From the NCBI RefSeq assembly GCF_000759535.1, contig NZ_CP009455.1, forward strand, positions 4,092,001 to 4,156,000: DNA of 64,000 nt. The letters run 5' to 3'. This stretch comes from Pseudomonas cremoricolorata. Its GTDB lineage: Bacteria > Pseudomonadota > Gammaproteobacteria > Pseudomonadales > Pseudomonadaceae. The notes under the pieces were generated by a model. It ran no database searches and was not told where the DNA came from. It saw only the letters and a program-made list of their open reading frames with translations. The first letter of the stretch is position 1. Each line of letters starts with the position of its first letter. Positions 46,462 through 58,889 of the stretch are shown here, piece after piece. A program made the translations under genes and the position numbers.

Positions 46462-47916
46462 ATGACCGTCCTCAAGAACGCCCTGCAGCAAGGCCAGTTC
46501 GTGTGCATTCTGGAGTTCGTACCCAAGCCGTCCGCGCAGCGCTTCGCGCAGGTGGCGGCGATGATGGCGCGCGGTGGTTTCTGTGGCTGGCCCCTGACCG
46601 TGTCGATCGGCGACCGGGTCGGCAGTGCGCTGGATCTGTCGCCCCTCGATGCCTACGATTGCCTGCCCGAGCCAGTGCCGGCCCTGCTGCACTTTTCCGG
46701 CAAGGACCGCGAGCGCAGCGAGCTGCTGGCGCAGTTGCAACGCATGGACGCAGCGGGCCTTGCGCAGATGCTGGTACTCACCGGCGACCGCCTGCACGGC
46801 CATGTGCCAGGGCAGCGCCCGGTGCGCTATCTGGAATCGGTGGCCGCGCTTGGCATCATCCGCCAGGCCCGCCCCGACTGGCTGCTCGGTGCAGCGCTCA
46901 ACCCGTTCAAGTACCGTGAGGAAGAAGGCGGCGCGCAGTACTTCAAAGCGGCCAAGAAGCTCAAGGCCGGGGCGGACTTTCTTGATTTGCAGCTGGGCTT
47001 CGACATGGACAAGCACGTCGAGGCGCTGGATTGGATGCAGCGCCAGCCACAGCCGCGGCCGCTGATCGCCTGCCTGCTGGCGCTGACTGTGGGCCGGGCG
47101 AAGATGCTTGGACAGGTTGCCGGGGTTACGGTGTCGGCATCGATGCTGGCGATGCTCGAGGCCGAGGCGGCGGTGTCCAAGGCCTTCGCCCAGGCCCGCA
47201 GTGTAGGCCGCCTGGCCTTGCAGATCGTCGAGCTGCAACGGCTGGGCTATGCCGGGGTGCATTTGTCTGGCCTGCATGAGGCGCAGCAGATGGACGCGCT
47301 GGAGGCTGCGGTGCAGGCGTGCCAGGCTCAAATCCGCACGCCGGCAGCTTGGCAGACCGCCTGGAATGAAGCCTGGCACATGCCAGGGTGTGCGCCGGTG
47401 ACGTTCCACCCCGAGCAGGCCAACTGGCGCCAAGGCCAGTCACACGTGCAGCCCTCGTGGCGCGAGGCTGCGCGGGTCAAGCTGCTTGGCGGTTTGCACC
47501 ATCAACTGTTCAGCGCCAGCACCCCACTGGGTCGCGGTTTCGCCTGGGCCGTACGCCGCCCGTTCTGGCAAGGCCGACGCGGGGCGCGCTGGCTGCACTG
47601 GCTGGAGCGCCGTGCCAAGCGCCCGCTGGTCGGTTGCGACACCTGCGGCAGCTGCCGCCTGGAACAGACCGTGTACATCTGCCCCGAGACCTGCCCCAAA
47701 GGCCTGGCCAACGGACCCTGTGGCGGTACGCAACTGAACCGTTGCGAGTTCGGCGACCGCGAGTGCATCCACAGCGTGCGCTACCGTACCGCCAAGGCCG
47801 ACCCACAGGCAGCACTGGCCAGTCAGGCGTTGATCGACTGCGTGAACGTTGAAACTCGACATCGCAGTTCGTGGCCGCAATGGTTCGACGCCAATCGTCC
47901 CGGCGAGCCTCGCTAG
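46462..47916 (+). CDS. Methylenetetrahydrofolate reductase fused to MTHFR_C cysteine-rich domain
   Basis: A 484-residue cytoplasmic protein. The first about 290 residues show the MetF-like TIM barrel (CILEFVPKPSAQRF, VLTGDRLHGH, AALNPFKYREEEG, KLKAGADFLDLQLGFD), which binds FAD and folate. The C-terminal part (residues about 380-480) is the MTHFR_C domain with CDTCGSCRLEQT, CPETCPKGLANGPCGGT and CEFGDREC, a cysteine-rich module found in MTHFRs linked to iron-sulfur partners or demethylation pathways. The ATG at 46462 has AGGTAA upstream; an earlier ATG at 46366 is possible. Possible use in one-carbon catabolism (demethylation of methoxy-aromatics or betaines); the specific pathway is not shown by neighbours. 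Confidence 0.83.
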   Translation: MTVLKNALQQGQFVCILEFVPKPSAQRFAQVAAMMARGGFCGWPLTVSIGDRVGSALDLSPLDAYDCLPEPVPALLHFSGKDRERSELLAQLQRMDAAGLAQMLVLTGDRLHGHVPGQRPVRYLESVAALGIIRQARPDWLLGAALNPFKYREEEGGAQYFKAAKKLKAGADFLDLQLGFDMDKHVEALDWMQRQPQPRPLIACLLALTVGRAKMLGQVAGVTVSASMLAMLEAEAAVSKAFAQARSVGRLALQIVELQRLGYAGVHLSGLHEAQQMDALEAAVQACQAQIRTPAAWQTAWNEAWHMPGCAPVTFHPEQANWRQGQSHVQPSWREAARVKLLGGLHHQLFSASTPLGRGFAWAVRRPFWQGRRGARWLHWLERRAKRPLVGCDTCGSCRLEQTVYICPETCPKGLANGPCGGTQLNRCEFGDRECIHSVRYRTAKADPQAALASQALIDCVNVETRHRSSWPQWFDANRPGEPR

Positions 47917-48101
47917 CCCTGGCGAAGAAGCTCACAGCACACTACGCCCACCTTCCGGTTCAGGCATACTGCGCGGCGCCCTGGCAGGGTAAAAAAACCT
48001 TGTATACCGCCTGCAGTGTGCAACCCTGGCCAAGCGGCCAATGTCCAAGCCTTGCCAAGCGTCCAGGCACCCTCTCCCGTGGCCCTGTGTGACCGAACAG
48101 A

Positions 48102-51080
48102 ATGACTGCCCAGAACCCGCTGCCTCCCACCCCTGACACCGCTGAACAGCACGACTTGCAGGCGCAAATCCTGCGCCTGCGCGCGTTGCTCGACGCAGCC
48201 GGCATCGATCCCGATCAGCCAGCCGACCCACGCTGCGACGTGCAGCGCGCAGCGGCCAGCGCGGAGCACGCACGCCGCGCGCGCAATGCCGCACGGCAAT
48301 GGGCGGCATTCGAAAGCGCGGTGGATTTCGCCATCGTTCTGAGCGACCAACACGGCGTGATCACCGACTGGAACTCTGGCGCGGTGCATGTCATGGGCTG
48401 GAGCGCCGAGGAAATGTGCGGTCATACGGCCGATGCCTTCTTCACCCACGGCGACCGCGCCAGCGGCCGAGTCGCCGAGGAAATGCAACTGGCCCTGCGC
48501 GACGGTCGGGTGTCGGACGAGCGTTGGCACTTGCGCAAGGACGGCGGGCAGTTCTGGGCTTCGGGCGAGATGATGCCGCTGTACAGCGAAAACGATACGC
48601 ACCTGGGATTCATGAAGATCCTGCGCGACCGCACCCAGGAGCACCTGGCCGGGCGCGCCGTGGCCGAAGCGCAGGAGCGCCACCGTCTGGCTGCCAAGGC
48701 CACCAACGATGCCATCTGGGACTGGGATCTGCGCAGCAACTACGTGCTGTGGAACGACGCTCTGCACGAGGCCTACGGTCATCATCTGGAACCGGGTCAG
48801 ATGCTCCACCAATGGTGGGTATCGCACATTCACGTCGACGACCGCGCGCGTATCCATGCCTCGTTGCGGGCGGTGATCGACGGCACTGACACGACCTGGA
48901 GCGATGGCTACCGCTTCGAGCGCGCCGACGGCTCCTACGCTGAAGTGCTCGACCGCGGTCATGTCAGCCGCGATGCCGAGGGCAACGCGGTGCGCATGAT
49001 CGGCGCCATGCTCGATCTGACCCGCATGCGCTCGGCCGAAGCGGCGCTGCGCAAGAGCGAAGAACGCTTTCGCACCATGTTGGGCATCATCGAAACGGCG
49101 TTCGCCATCGTCGAGGTCAAGTTCGATGCCCAGGACCTGCCCGTCGACTACCGCTTCCTGGAGGTCAACCCGGCGTTCGAGCGTCAGGCCGGGGTCAACC
49201 TGCAAGGCAAATGGGTCACCGAATACGCGCCGGACCTCGAGCCGTTCTGGTTCCAGGTTTACGGACACGTGGCCAAGACCGGCGAACCGACCCACTTCGA
49301 AAACTACGCCGAAGCCTTCGAGCGCTGGTTCGATGTGCGCGCGGTGCGCGTCGGCGAGCCGGAAAAGCGCCAGATCGGCATCTTCTTCAACGATGTCACC
49401 GAACGCCGCACGGCCCAGGAACGGCTGCGGGTCAGCGAACAATTGGCGCGGGAGAACGTCGAGCGCGTGCAACTGGCCCTGGCCGCTGGCGCAATCATTG
49501 GCACCTGGCACTGGGACCTGGTGCACGATCGCTTCACCGTCGATGAAGCCTTCGCCCTGGCCTTCGGCCTCGACCCCTCGCTGGGCCGCGTGGGCCTGAG
49601 CCTGGAACAGGTGGTCACCACCGTACACCCGGAAGACCGCGCCGGGCTGATCGCCGCCATCGACGAAGCGTGCAAGCGGGGTGGCGCCTACGCCCACCAG
49701 TACCGGGTGCGCCGCGCCGATGGCCGTTATTACTGGATCGAAGCCAATGGCCGGGTCGACCACGCCGCCGACGGCACCCCCCTGGATTTTCCCGGCGTGC
49801 TGATCGATGTCGAAGAACGCCGCGCCGTGCGCGAACAGCGCGACGACGCCCTCAAGGCCCTGCGCCACCTCACCGAAACCCTCGAACAGCGGGTCGCCGA
49901 ACGCACCCTGGAGCTGATGCAGTCGGAAGAAAAGCTGCGTCAGTCGCAGAAGATGGAAGCCGTCGGCCAGCTCACCGGCGGCCTGGCCCATGACTTCAAT
50001 AACCTGCTGGCCGGTATCTCCGGCGCGCTCGAGCTGATGAACCTGCGCATCGGCCAGGGCCGGGTGCAGGACATCGACAAGTACATGACCGCCGCGCAGG
50101 GCGCCGCCAAGCGCGCTGCGGGCCTGACCCACCGCCTGCTGGCGTTCTCGCGAAGGCAGACCCTCGACCCGCAACCGATCGACGTCAACCGTCTGGTCGA
50201 AGGTCTGAGCGATCTGATCCAGCGCACGGTAGGCCCGAGCATCCTCATCGAAACCGTGAGCGTCAGCGGCAGTTGGCCAGCCCGGGCCGATGTCAGCCAG
50301 CTGGAAAATGCCCTGCTCAACCTGTGCATCAACGCCCGCGATGCCATGCCGACCGGTGGGCGCATCATCATTGAAACCGCCAACCGCTGGATTGGCGCCG
50401 ATGCGGCGCGAGCACTGGACATTCCCGCCGGCCAGTACCTGTCGCTTAGCGTCAGCGACACCGGCATGGGCATGAGTTCCGAGGTGCTGGCCAAGGCCTT
50501 CGACCCGTTCTTCACCACCAAGCCGATCGGCCAGGGCACCGGCCTTGGCCTGTCGATGATCTATGGCTTTGCCAAGCAGTCCGGTGGCCAGGCACGGATC
50601 TACTCGCAACCGGGCGAAGGCACCACGGTGTCGATCTACCTGCCACGTTCGCAGGACGGCAGCGTCGAACCGCGCATCGAGCCGAGCGCCAGCCCCGACC
50701 TGCACAATCAGGCCGGCAAGACGGTGTTGGTCGTCGACGATGAACCGACGGTGCGCATGTTGCTGCACGATGTGCTGAGCGACCTGGGCTACAGCATCAT
50801 CGATGCTGCCGACAGCGTCGCCGGTCTGGCCGTGTTGCGTTCGGACACGGTCATCGAGCTGCTGATCACCGATGTCGGCCTGCCCGGTGGTCTGAACGGT
50901 CGGCAACTGGCCGATGCCGGACGAGCCCTGCGCCCGGAGCTCAAAACCCTGTTCATCACCGGCTACGCGGAAAGTGCCGCCATCGGCAGCGGCCAACTCG
51001 ATCCGGGCATGCTGATCCTGACCAAGCCGTTCGCGGTCGAGGCGCTGGTGGCCAAGGTGCGCGAGCTGATCGTGCTGTGA
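48102..51080 (+). CDS. Hybrid sensor histidine kinase with four PAS domains
   Basis: A 992-residue cytoplasmic kinase without membrane segments. Four PAS/PAC units run from about residue 66 to 575; the second and fourth carry the classical PAC ends FERADGSYAEVLDRG and RRADGRYYWIEANG. A HisKA domain follows with phospho-acceptor His630 in GGLAHDFNNLL, then the ATPase domain (N-box NALLNLCINARDAMP and G-box GTGLGLSMIYGF) and a C-terminal receiver with Asp924 in ITDVGLPGG. The GGLAHDFNN form places it among the NtrB/FixL-like kinases. There is no separate response regulator in the neighbourhood, so the receiver may feed another phospho-transfer protein. Confidence 0.9.
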   Translation: MTAQNPLPPTPDTAEQHDLQAQILRLRALLDAAGIDPDQPADPRCDVQRAAASAEHARRARNAARQWAAFESAVDFAIVLSDQHGVITDWNSGAVHVMGWSAEEMCGHTADAFFTHGDRASGRVAEEMQLALRDGRVSDERWHLRKDGGQFWASGEMMPLYSENDTHLGFMKILRDRTQEHLAGRAVAEAQERHRLAAKATNDAIWDWDLRSNYVLWNDALHEAYGHHLEPGQMLHQWWVSHIHVDDRARIHASLRAVIDGTDTTWSDGYRFERADGSYAEVLDRGHVSRDAEGNAVRMIGAMLDLTRMRSAEAALRKSEERFRTMLGIIETAFAIVEVKFDAQDLPVDYRFLEVNPAFERQAGVNLQGKWVTEYAPDLEPFWFQVYGHVAKTGEPTHFENYAEAFERWFDVRAVRVGEPEKRQIGIFFNDVTERRTAQERLRVSEQLARENVERVQLALAAGAIIGTWHWDLVHDRFTVDEAFALAFGLDPSLGRVGLSLEQVVTTVHPEDRAGLIAAIDEACKRGGAYAHQYRVRRADGRYYWIEANGRVDHAADGTPLDFPGVLIDVEERRAVREQRDDALKALRHLTETLEQRVAERTLELMQSEEKLRQSQKMEAVGQLTGGLAHDFNNLLAGISGALELMNLRIGQGRVQDIDKYMTAAQGAAKRAAGLTHRLLAFSRRQTLDPQPIDVNRLVEGLSDLIQRTVGPSILIETVSVSGSWPARADVSQLENALLNLCINARDAMPTGGRIIIETANRWIGADAARALDIPAGQYLSLSVSDTGMGMSSEVLAKAFDPFFTTKPIGQGTGLGLSMIYGFAKQSGGQARIYSQPGEGTTVSIYLPRSQDGSVEPRIEPSASPDLHNQAGKTVLVVDDEPTVRMLLHDVLSDLGYSIIDAADSVAGLAVLRSDTVIELLITDVGLPGGLNGRQLADAGRALRPELKTLFITGYAESAAIGSGQLDPGMLILTKPFAVEALVAKVRELIVL

Positions 51081-51093
51081 GCCGCCGCGAGCC

Positions 51094-52308
51094 TCAGGCG
51101 CGTGGCGGCAGGTAGCGGCTCAGTTCGTACTTGCCCACGGCTGCGCGGTGTACTTCGTCCGGGCCGTCGGCCAGGCGCAAGGTGCGCTGCATGGCGTACA
51201 TGTAGGCCAGCGGGAAGTCATCGCTGACGCCTGCGCCGCCATGCAACTGAATCGCGCGGTCGATCACCTGCAAGGCGACGTTGGGCGCTACCACCTTGAT
51301 CTGGGCGATCTCGCTGCGCGCCACCTTGTTGCCGACACTGTCCATCATGTAGGCAGCCTTGAGGGTCAGCAGCCGGGCCATGTCGATCTGCATGCGCGAG
51401 TCGGCGATGATGTCGAGGTTGCCGCCCAGTTGCGCCAGCGGCTTGCCGAACGCCACCCGCTCACTGGCGCGCCGGCACATCAGTTCGAGCGCCCGCTCGG
51501 CCATGCCCAGCGAACGCATGCAGTGGTGGATGCGCCCCGGCCCCAGACGCCCCTGGGCGATCTCGAAGCCGCGACCTTCGCCAAGGATCACGTTCTCGTA
51601 GGGCACCCGTACGTTGTCGAAGCGCATCTCGGCGTGGCCATGGGGGGCGTCGTCGTAGCCGAATACGCTCAGCGGCCGGACGATGTTCACGCCTGGGGTG
51701 TCAGTAGGCACGAGGATCATCGAATGCTGTTGGTGACGCGGGCCATCGGGATTACTCAGGCCCATGAAGATCAACACCTTGCAGCGCGGGTCGCAGGCCC
51801 CCGAAGTCCACCACTTGCGCCCGTCGATCACCCATTGATCGCCTTCGCGGCGGGCGCTGGCGCGCATGTTGGTGGCGTCGGAAGACGCCACATCCGGCTC
51901 GGTCATGGCGAAGGCCGAACGGATCTCGCCGCGCAACAACGGCTCCAGCCAGCGTTGCTTGTGTTCAGCACTGCCATAGCGCACCAGCAGCTCCATGTTG
52001 CCGGTGTCGGGCGCCGAGCAGTTGAACGGCTCTGGGCCGAGCAGCGACCGGCCCATGATTTCCGCCAGCGGCGCGTATTCCAGGTTGCTCAGGCCTGCGC
52101 CGTACTCAGACTCGGGCAGAAACAGGTTCCACAGTCCTTCGGCCTGGGCCTGGCGCTTGAGTACCTCGACGATCTCGGTGGGCTGCCAGCGATCGCCCTC
52201 GGCCACCTGACGGGCGAACACCGCTTCGGCAGGATACACGCAGGCCTCCATGAACGCGCTGACGCGCTCACAGAGGGCCTGGACCTTGGGCGTGTAGGAG
52301 AAATCCAT
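51094..52308 (-). CDS. Acyl-CoA dehydrogenase (ACAD10/11-like)
   Basis: A 404-residue flavoenzyme. [15 protein letters not shown] is followed by the ACAD core, with [20 protein letters not shown] for substrate and FAD binding, and the C-terminal [10 protein letters not shown]. The close pattern to the long-chain ACAD10/11-like group and to Pseudomonas FadE-like enzymes points to oxidation of branched or long acyl-CoA. The ATG at 52308 is chosen for its AGGACG box; a longer frame reaches into the operator region. Divergent from a LysR gene, probably its regulator. Confidence 0.85.
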   Translation of the reverse strand: MDFSYTPKVQALCERVSAFMEACVYPAEAVFARQVAEGDRWQPTEIVEVLKRQAQAEGLWNLFLPESEYGAGLSNLEYAPLAEIMGRSLLGPEPFNCSAPDTGNMELLVRYGSAEHKQRWLEPLLRGEIRSAFAMTEPDVASSDATNMRASARREGDQWVIDGRKWWTSGACDPRCKVLIFMGLSNPDGPRHQQHSMILVPTDTPGVNIVRPLSVFGYDDAPHGHAEMRFDNVRVPYENVILGEGRGFEIAQGRLGPGRIHHCMRSLGMAERALELMCRRASERVAFGKPLAQLGGNLDIIADSRMQIDMARLLTLKAAYMMDSVGNKVARSEIAQIKVVAPNVALQVIDRAIQLHGGAGVSDDFPLAYMYAMQRTLRLADGPDEVHRAAVGKYELSRYLPPRA

Positions 52309-52400
52309 GGGCAGCGTCCTGGTAGCGGTGGGCACGGATGGCGCAAGCGTAAGGCAGCCTTCAGTCATCCATCCAATGTATTTTCTTTGTGTATCAACAT

Positions 52401-52417
52401 TCATAAGCACTATATGA
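52401..52417. promoter_or_regulatory. Candidate LysR operator between acyl-CoA dehydrogenase and LysR genes
   Basis: TCATA-N7-TATGA, a palindrome of the T-N11-A form favoured by LysR proteins, 26 bases before the lysR start and 93 bases before the dehydrogenase start. The surrounding 134-base divergent region is AT-rich at this point. Confidence 0.5.
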
Positions 52418-52442
52418 TCGAGCGCATTGCCCGCCATGAGCC

Positions 52443-53366
52443 ATGCGCATGAACCTCAGCAAGGTCGACCTCAACCTGTTCATCGTTTTCGACGCCATCT
52501 ACACCGAAGCCAACCTGACCCGCGCAGGGCAGATCGTCGGCATCACCCAACCGGCGGTGTCCAATGCCCTGTCGCGGTTGCGCGATACCTTCAACGATCC
52601 ACTCTTCGTGCGCACTGCCCACGGCATGGTGCCCACGCCCATGGCGCAGAACATCATTGGCCCGGTGCGCAACGCGCTGGCCCTGCTGCGCACCTCGGTA
52701 CAGGAAAGCCGCACCTTCATCCCGCTGGAGGCGAACAAGACCTTTCGCATCAGCATGACCGACCTGATCGAGGCCGTGGTCCTGCCACCGCTGTTCCAGC
52801 GCCTGCGCCGCCTGGCTCCCGGCGTGGTGATCGACAGCTTTCTGAGCAAGCGCCGCGAAACCACCAAGGAACTGGCCGCCGGACGCCTGGATTTCGCCGT
52901 CGACGTGCCGCTCAACACCGACCCACAGGTGCGCCACGTCAAGCTGCTGGAAGACCGCTTCGTTTGCGCCCTGCGCCAGGGCCACCCGCTGGCCGACAGC
53001 CGCCTGACCCTGGAAAGCTACCTGTCGATGGCGCACATCCACATCTCCAGTCGGCGCAATGGCCTGGGTTACGTCGATTTGGCATTGGGCAAGATGGGCG
53101 TGCAGCGCAAGGTGGTGTTGCGCTCACAGCACTACCTGATGGCGTGCCAGGTCTTGCAGCAGTCCGACCTGGTGATGACCGTGCCGGAACGCTTCGCCCG
53201 CCGCCATCAATTGCGCCACTTGCCCCTGCCGGTCGAAGTCGCACCGCTGGAGACCCATCTGTACTGGCACGAAAGCACCGACCAGGACCCGGCCAACCGC
53301 TGGATGCGCGAGCAGATCATCGAGTTGTGCCAGCGGGTGGTGGCGCAGGATCAGGCGGCGCCGTGA
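52443..53366 (+). CDS. LysR-family regulator (NodD/LeuO-like start)
   Basis: A 307-residue regulator with the N-terminus [20 protein letters not shown], the DLNLL-type start of the NahR/NodD/LeuO branch, and an [22 protein letters not shown]. The effector domain ends with [20 protein letters not shown], also typical of this group. It is divergent from the acyl-CoA dehydrogenase, so that gene is its probable target. The second Met (52449) is an alternative start. Confidence 0.88.
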   Translation: MRMNLSKVDLNLFIVFDAIYTEANLTRAGQIVGITQPAVSNALSRLRDTFNDPLFVRTAHGMVPTPMAQNIIGPVRNALALLRTSVQESRTFIPLEANKTFRISMTDLIEAVVLPPLFQRLRRLAPGVVIDSFLSKRRETTKELAAGRLDFAVDVPLNTDPQVRHVKLLEDRFVCALRQGHPLADSRLTLESYLSMAHIHISSRRNGLGYVDLALGKMGVQRKVVLRSQHYLMACQVLQQSDLVMTVPERFARRHQLRHLPLPVEVAPLETHLYWHESTDQDPANRWMREQIIELCQRVVAQDQAAP

Positions 53367-53426
53367 GGCGGCGCAGCGCAGACCTGCACGCGTGGACCGC
53401 TGCAATGGCAAACGGCTCGGGATGTC

Positions 53427-54752
53427 CTACAACACCCGCTTGATCAACGGCCCCAGCCGGGTATAGCGCAAACGGCGCAGGAAAGTGCGGACCTTTTTCG
53501 GGTGATCGCCCTTCTCGCCCAGTTCGGCCGGATGCTCGATCAGTTGGGTGTGCCGGCGAATGCCCTCCAGTTCGCGGTGCCGTGGCTCGAGCCAGGCGCC
53601 TTCGGGGTCGTCGATCAGTAGGGCGTTTTCCAGGTCGAGGTTGAAGCCGCGGGGGTTGAAGTTGTTGCCGGTGAGCAGGCTGTAGCGCTGATCGACCCAC
53701 ATGCCCTTTGCGTGAAACGTGTGACCTGGGTCGTTCCACACACGCAGTTTCAGCTGCTTGCGGGCAATGGCCTTGGCCTGGCGGCGGACGAACGCCCGCA
53801 GGTTGTCTTCGTACAGATAGGGCAGCACGCCACTGGCGCTGAAGGGTTGGTCCGGGGCGATGTAGAAATCGTTGGCAGTGCGGTGGCCGACGATCAGCTC
53901 GACCTGCACCCCGCGCGCCAGGGCCAGGCGCACTTCGCGCAGCAACATGCGCGGCAGGTTGAAGTACGGCGTACACAGCACCAGCTCGCCGCGGGCGGCG
54001 CGCACCAGCGTGCACAAGGTGTGATTGAGCAGGTTGCCGCGGCCGATGCCCAGCAGCGGGATCACCCGCAGGCCGCTGAACGCCGGGCTCTGGAGCGCGT
54101 ATTGCTGGTTGCGCAAGTAACTGCGCAGGCGACGGATCTTGCTGCGCAAGCTGCCCGGGTCGGGCGCTTCCGGCAGGTCAAGACGCGCAGTGGCATCGCT
54201 GGCGAGGATGCGCTGCACCAGCGCCACCATGGCGTCGGCCAATGCCGGGCTGTGCAGCAGGTGGTAGCGGTCGAGGCGATAGCGCTCGAAACGGTGCAGG
54301 TAGACGTTGTTCAGGCTGGCGCCGGTGTACAGCACACAGTCATCGATGACGCTGCCCTTGAGGTGCAGCACGCCGAACAGCTCGCGGGTCTGCACCGGCA
54401 CGCCATGGATCGCCACATCCAGGCCGCGTAACTGGCGCTGCGCCTGATACCAGGCGGCGTTGCCCGGCTGCTTGCCGCCACCGAGCAGGCCGCGACGGGC
54501 GCGGAACCAGTCGACCACCACGGTGATCTGCAACTCGGGTCGCGCGGCCTTGGCCTGGTACAGCGCATCGAGCACCTGCTGCCCGGCCTCGTCTTCCTGC
54601 AGGTACAGCGCCACCAGCATGATCCGTCGGGTGGCAGTGGCAATGCGTTGCAGCAGTGCCTCACGGTAACTGGCAGCATCGGCCAGCACCTCCAGCGCAT
54701 CGGCACCCACGGCAACGCCCGGCAGCTGGGCAAGGTAAGAATCAGCGGTCAA
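53427..54752 (-). CDS. pssA: Phosphatidylserine synthase (phospholipase D-type)
   Basis: Transfers the phosphatidyl group of CDP-diacylglycerol to serine at the membrane. The 441-residue protein has the two HKD signatures of the PLD superfamily: HLKGSVIDD (His130, Lys132) and HAKGMWVDQ. The N-terminus TADSYLAQLPGVAVGADALE aligns to the start of E. coli PssA. I choose the TTG at 54752 because a GGAGG box lies seven bases before it; the longer GTG start at 54773 would overlap that site. It is downstream of katG, separated by a terminator. Confidence 0.9.
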   Translation of the reverse strand: MTADSYLAQLPGVAVGADALEVLADAASYREALLQRIATATRRIMLVALYLQEDEAGQQVLDALYQAKAARPELQITVVVDWFRARRGLLGGGKQPGNAAWYQAQRQLRGLDVAIHGVPVQTRELFGVLHLKGSVIDDCVLYTGASLNNVYLHRFERYRLDRYHLLHSPALADAMVALVQRILASDATARLDLPEAPDPGSLRSKIRRLRSYLRNQQYALQSPAFSGLRVIPLLGIGRGNLLNHTLCTLVRAARGELVLCTPYFNLPRMLLREVRLALARGVQVELIVGHRTANDFYIAPDQPFSASGVLPYLYEDNLRAFVRRQAKAIARKQLKLRVWNDPGHTFHAKGMWVDQRYSLLTGNNFNPRGFNLDLENALLIDDPEGAWLEPRHRELEGIRRHTQLIEHPAELGEKGDHPKKVRTFLRRLRYTRLGPLIKRVL

Positions 54753-54765
54753 AGGTGACACCTCC

Positions 54766-54794
54766 AAAAGCACGGCAGCCGATGGGCTGCCGTG
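54766..54794 (-). terminator. Intrinsic terminator downstream of katG
   Basis: CACGGCAGCC-GATG-GGCTGCCGTG (54771-54794) with CTTTT following on the minus strand. It ends katG transcripts about 100 bases past the stop and sits just ahead of the pssA ribosome-binding site, whose leader it overlaps. Confidence 0.78.
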
Positions 54795-54896
54795 TGAGTG
54801 AGTTGCAGAGGTGCAGTGTAGAGGGTTGCGTGGCGCAGACCCAAGGGCTGCTGGCGCCGATCTGGCAGACGCAGCAGCACCTGGCGCTCATCACCG

Positions 54897-57245
<2,349 letters not shown>

Positions 57246-57274
57246 TCATCAGTGCGGTCTTGGTCAGACCGCTG

Positions 57275-57297
57275 CTGCCGGGTGACACACCCGGCAG
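57275..57297. terminator. Hairpin between katG and the decarboxylase gene
   Basis: CTGCCGGG-TGACACA-CCCGGCAG, eight perfect pairs, located in the spacer after the decarboxylase stop and 117 bases before the katG start. It has no T tract in either direction. It may end the decarboxylase mRNA or serve as a katG regulatory element. Confidence 0.4.
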
Positions 57298-57371
57298 CCC
57301 TGGAGACAGCGTAGTCCAGGCTCATTGCAGGTCTAATAGAGCGAGTGTTGAGCGTCGATAGGCTGGCTCTG

Positions 57372-58781
57372 TCAGCGCACCACCGCTTGCAGCGCCGTCC
57401 ACAGCTGCGCGACATGCTCGCGCTCGGTGGGCAGCGCGCCGATCGACACCCGCACCATCCACTGCCCGTCGAGCTGCGCCGGGGTCACATAGGCCTGGCC
57501 GCTGTCGTTGAGCCTTTGCGCCCAGTCGCGGGTGTGCTGCTCCAGCGCCGCACCCTCGACGCCAGGCGGGCAATGGCGCAGACACAGGGTCTGCAAGTGC
57601 ACCGGGGCAAGCAGCTGCCAGTCAGGGCTAGCCGCGACCTGCTCGGCCAGCCAGCGGGCGTTGTCCAGGTCACGGCGCAAACGTTGCTGCAGCGCTTCGA
57701 CGCCTTCGCTGCGCAGCAGGAACCACAGCTTCAAAGCGCGGAAACGCCGGCCCAGGGGAATGCCCCAGTCACGCAGGTTCTTCACCTCGGCATCCACTGC
57801 CGATTGCAGGTAGCTGGGATTGGTGCTCATCACCCGAATCAGGTGCTGCGGATCGCGGACGTAGTACAACGAGCAGTCGAAGGCCACCCCCAGCCACTTG
57901 TGCGCATTGACCACCAGCGAGTCGGCCAGCTCGATACCCTCCCACATCCAGCGGCATTCGGGCAGGATCATCGCTGAGCCGGCCATGGCCGCATCGACGT
58001 GCAGCCACAGGCCATGGGCCTGGGCGATCTGCCCCACTGGCGTCAGCGGGTCGAGCGCGGTGGTGGCGGTGGTGCCACAGGTGGCGACGATGGCGCAGGG
58101 CTGATTGCCCCGGGCCAGGTCGTCGGCGATGGCCGCCTGCAAGGCCGCGGGGCGCATGGCGAAGTGTTCGTCGGTGGCGATCAGGCGAATGTTGTCGCGC
58201 CCAAAGCCTGCCAGCAGCGCGGCCTTGTCTACCGAGCTGTGGGCGTGGGCGCTGGCGTAGACGATCAGCGGCGCCGCCTGCGCTTGCACGCCGCCGCGCG
58301 CCAGGGCATAGCCGCTGGCCCGTTCCCGGGCGCAGATCAGCGCCACCAGCGTGCTGGTCGAGGCGGTGTCCTGAATCACCCCGCTCCACTGGCTCGACAG
58401 GCCGAACAGTTGGCGCAGCCAGTCGAGGGTGGTTTCTTCCAGCTCGCTCAGCGCCGGGCTGGATTGCCATGACAGGCCGAGCACGCCCAGGCCGGTGCTG
58501 AGCATGTCGCCCAGCACCGAAGGCAGGCTGGCGTTGGAGGGGAAGTAGCCGTAGAACTGCGGATGCTGCCAATGCGACAGCCCCGGCATCAGCAAGCGCT
58601 GAACATCGTCCAGCAGGCTGGCGAATGGCTCGCCGTGCTGCGGCGCGGCGCTGGGCAACGCTGCCTTGAGGTAGCCGGGCGCGACCTGGGCCATGACCGG
58701 GCGCTGCTCTACGCTCTGGCGGTAGTCGGCGATCAGGTCGATCAGTTGGTGGCCATGGCGGCGGAAGTCTTCGGGGGTCAT
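57372..58781 (-). CDS. ddc: PLP-dependent aromatic L-amino-acid (L-DOPA) decarboxylase
   Basis: A 469-residue group II decarboxylase. The cofactor lysine is Lys295 in VNAHKWLG; His181 (HAHSSVDKA) stacks on the ring and Asp263 in LHVDAA binds the pyridine nitrogen. The sequence follows the P. putida L-DOPA decarboxylase, an enzyme known to be highly selective for L-DOPA over other aromatic amino acids, nearly to its end. It converts L-DOPA to dopamine. The start MTPEDFRRHGHQLIDLIADY is the homologous one. A LysR gene lies upstream in the same direction and may regulate it. Confidence 0.87.
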   Translation of the reverse strand: MTPEDFRRHGHQLIDLIADYRQSVEQRPVMAQVAPGYLKAALPSAAPQHGEPFASLLDDVQRLLMPGLSHWQHPQFYGYFPSNASLPSVLGDMLSTGLGVLGLSWQSSPALSELEETTLDWLRQLFGLSSQWSGVIQDTASTSTLVALICARERASGYALARGGVQAQAAPLIVYASAHAHSSVDKAALLAGFGRDNIRLIATDEHFAMRPAALQAAIADDLARGNQPCAIVATCGTTATTALDPLTPVGQIAQAHGLWLHVDAAMAGSAMILPECRWMWEGIELADSLVVNAHKWLGVAFDCSLYYVRDPQHLIRVMSTNPSYLQSAVDAEVKNLRDWGIPLGRRFRALKLWFLLRSEGVEALQQRLRRDLDNARWLAEQVAASPDWQLLAPVHLQTLCLRHCPPGVEGAALEQHTRDWAQRLNDSGQAYVTPAQLDGQWMVRVSIGALPTEREHVAQLWTALQAVVR

Positions 58782-58889
58782 TGGCGGTCCTCCACAGGCT
58801 GGCCCGTGGCGGAGAACGCCAGCGGGGGAGCGAGGCCGGCAGTGTAGGCTGGGCGCGCGGCGGGAAGAACCGCGCCGCGCGCATAGCTG

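Noticed and set aside
47975-48005. Terminator-like CCCTGGCAGGG followed by A run after the MTHFR gene
   Set aside because: The stem is only four to five pairs with a three-base loop, and the tract is of A on the plus strand with no matching T tract on the correct side.
47913-50996. A 1,027-codon minus-strand open frame across the hybrid kinase
   Set aside because: Antisense shadow; the plus-strand protein has complete PAS, kinase and receiver motifs.
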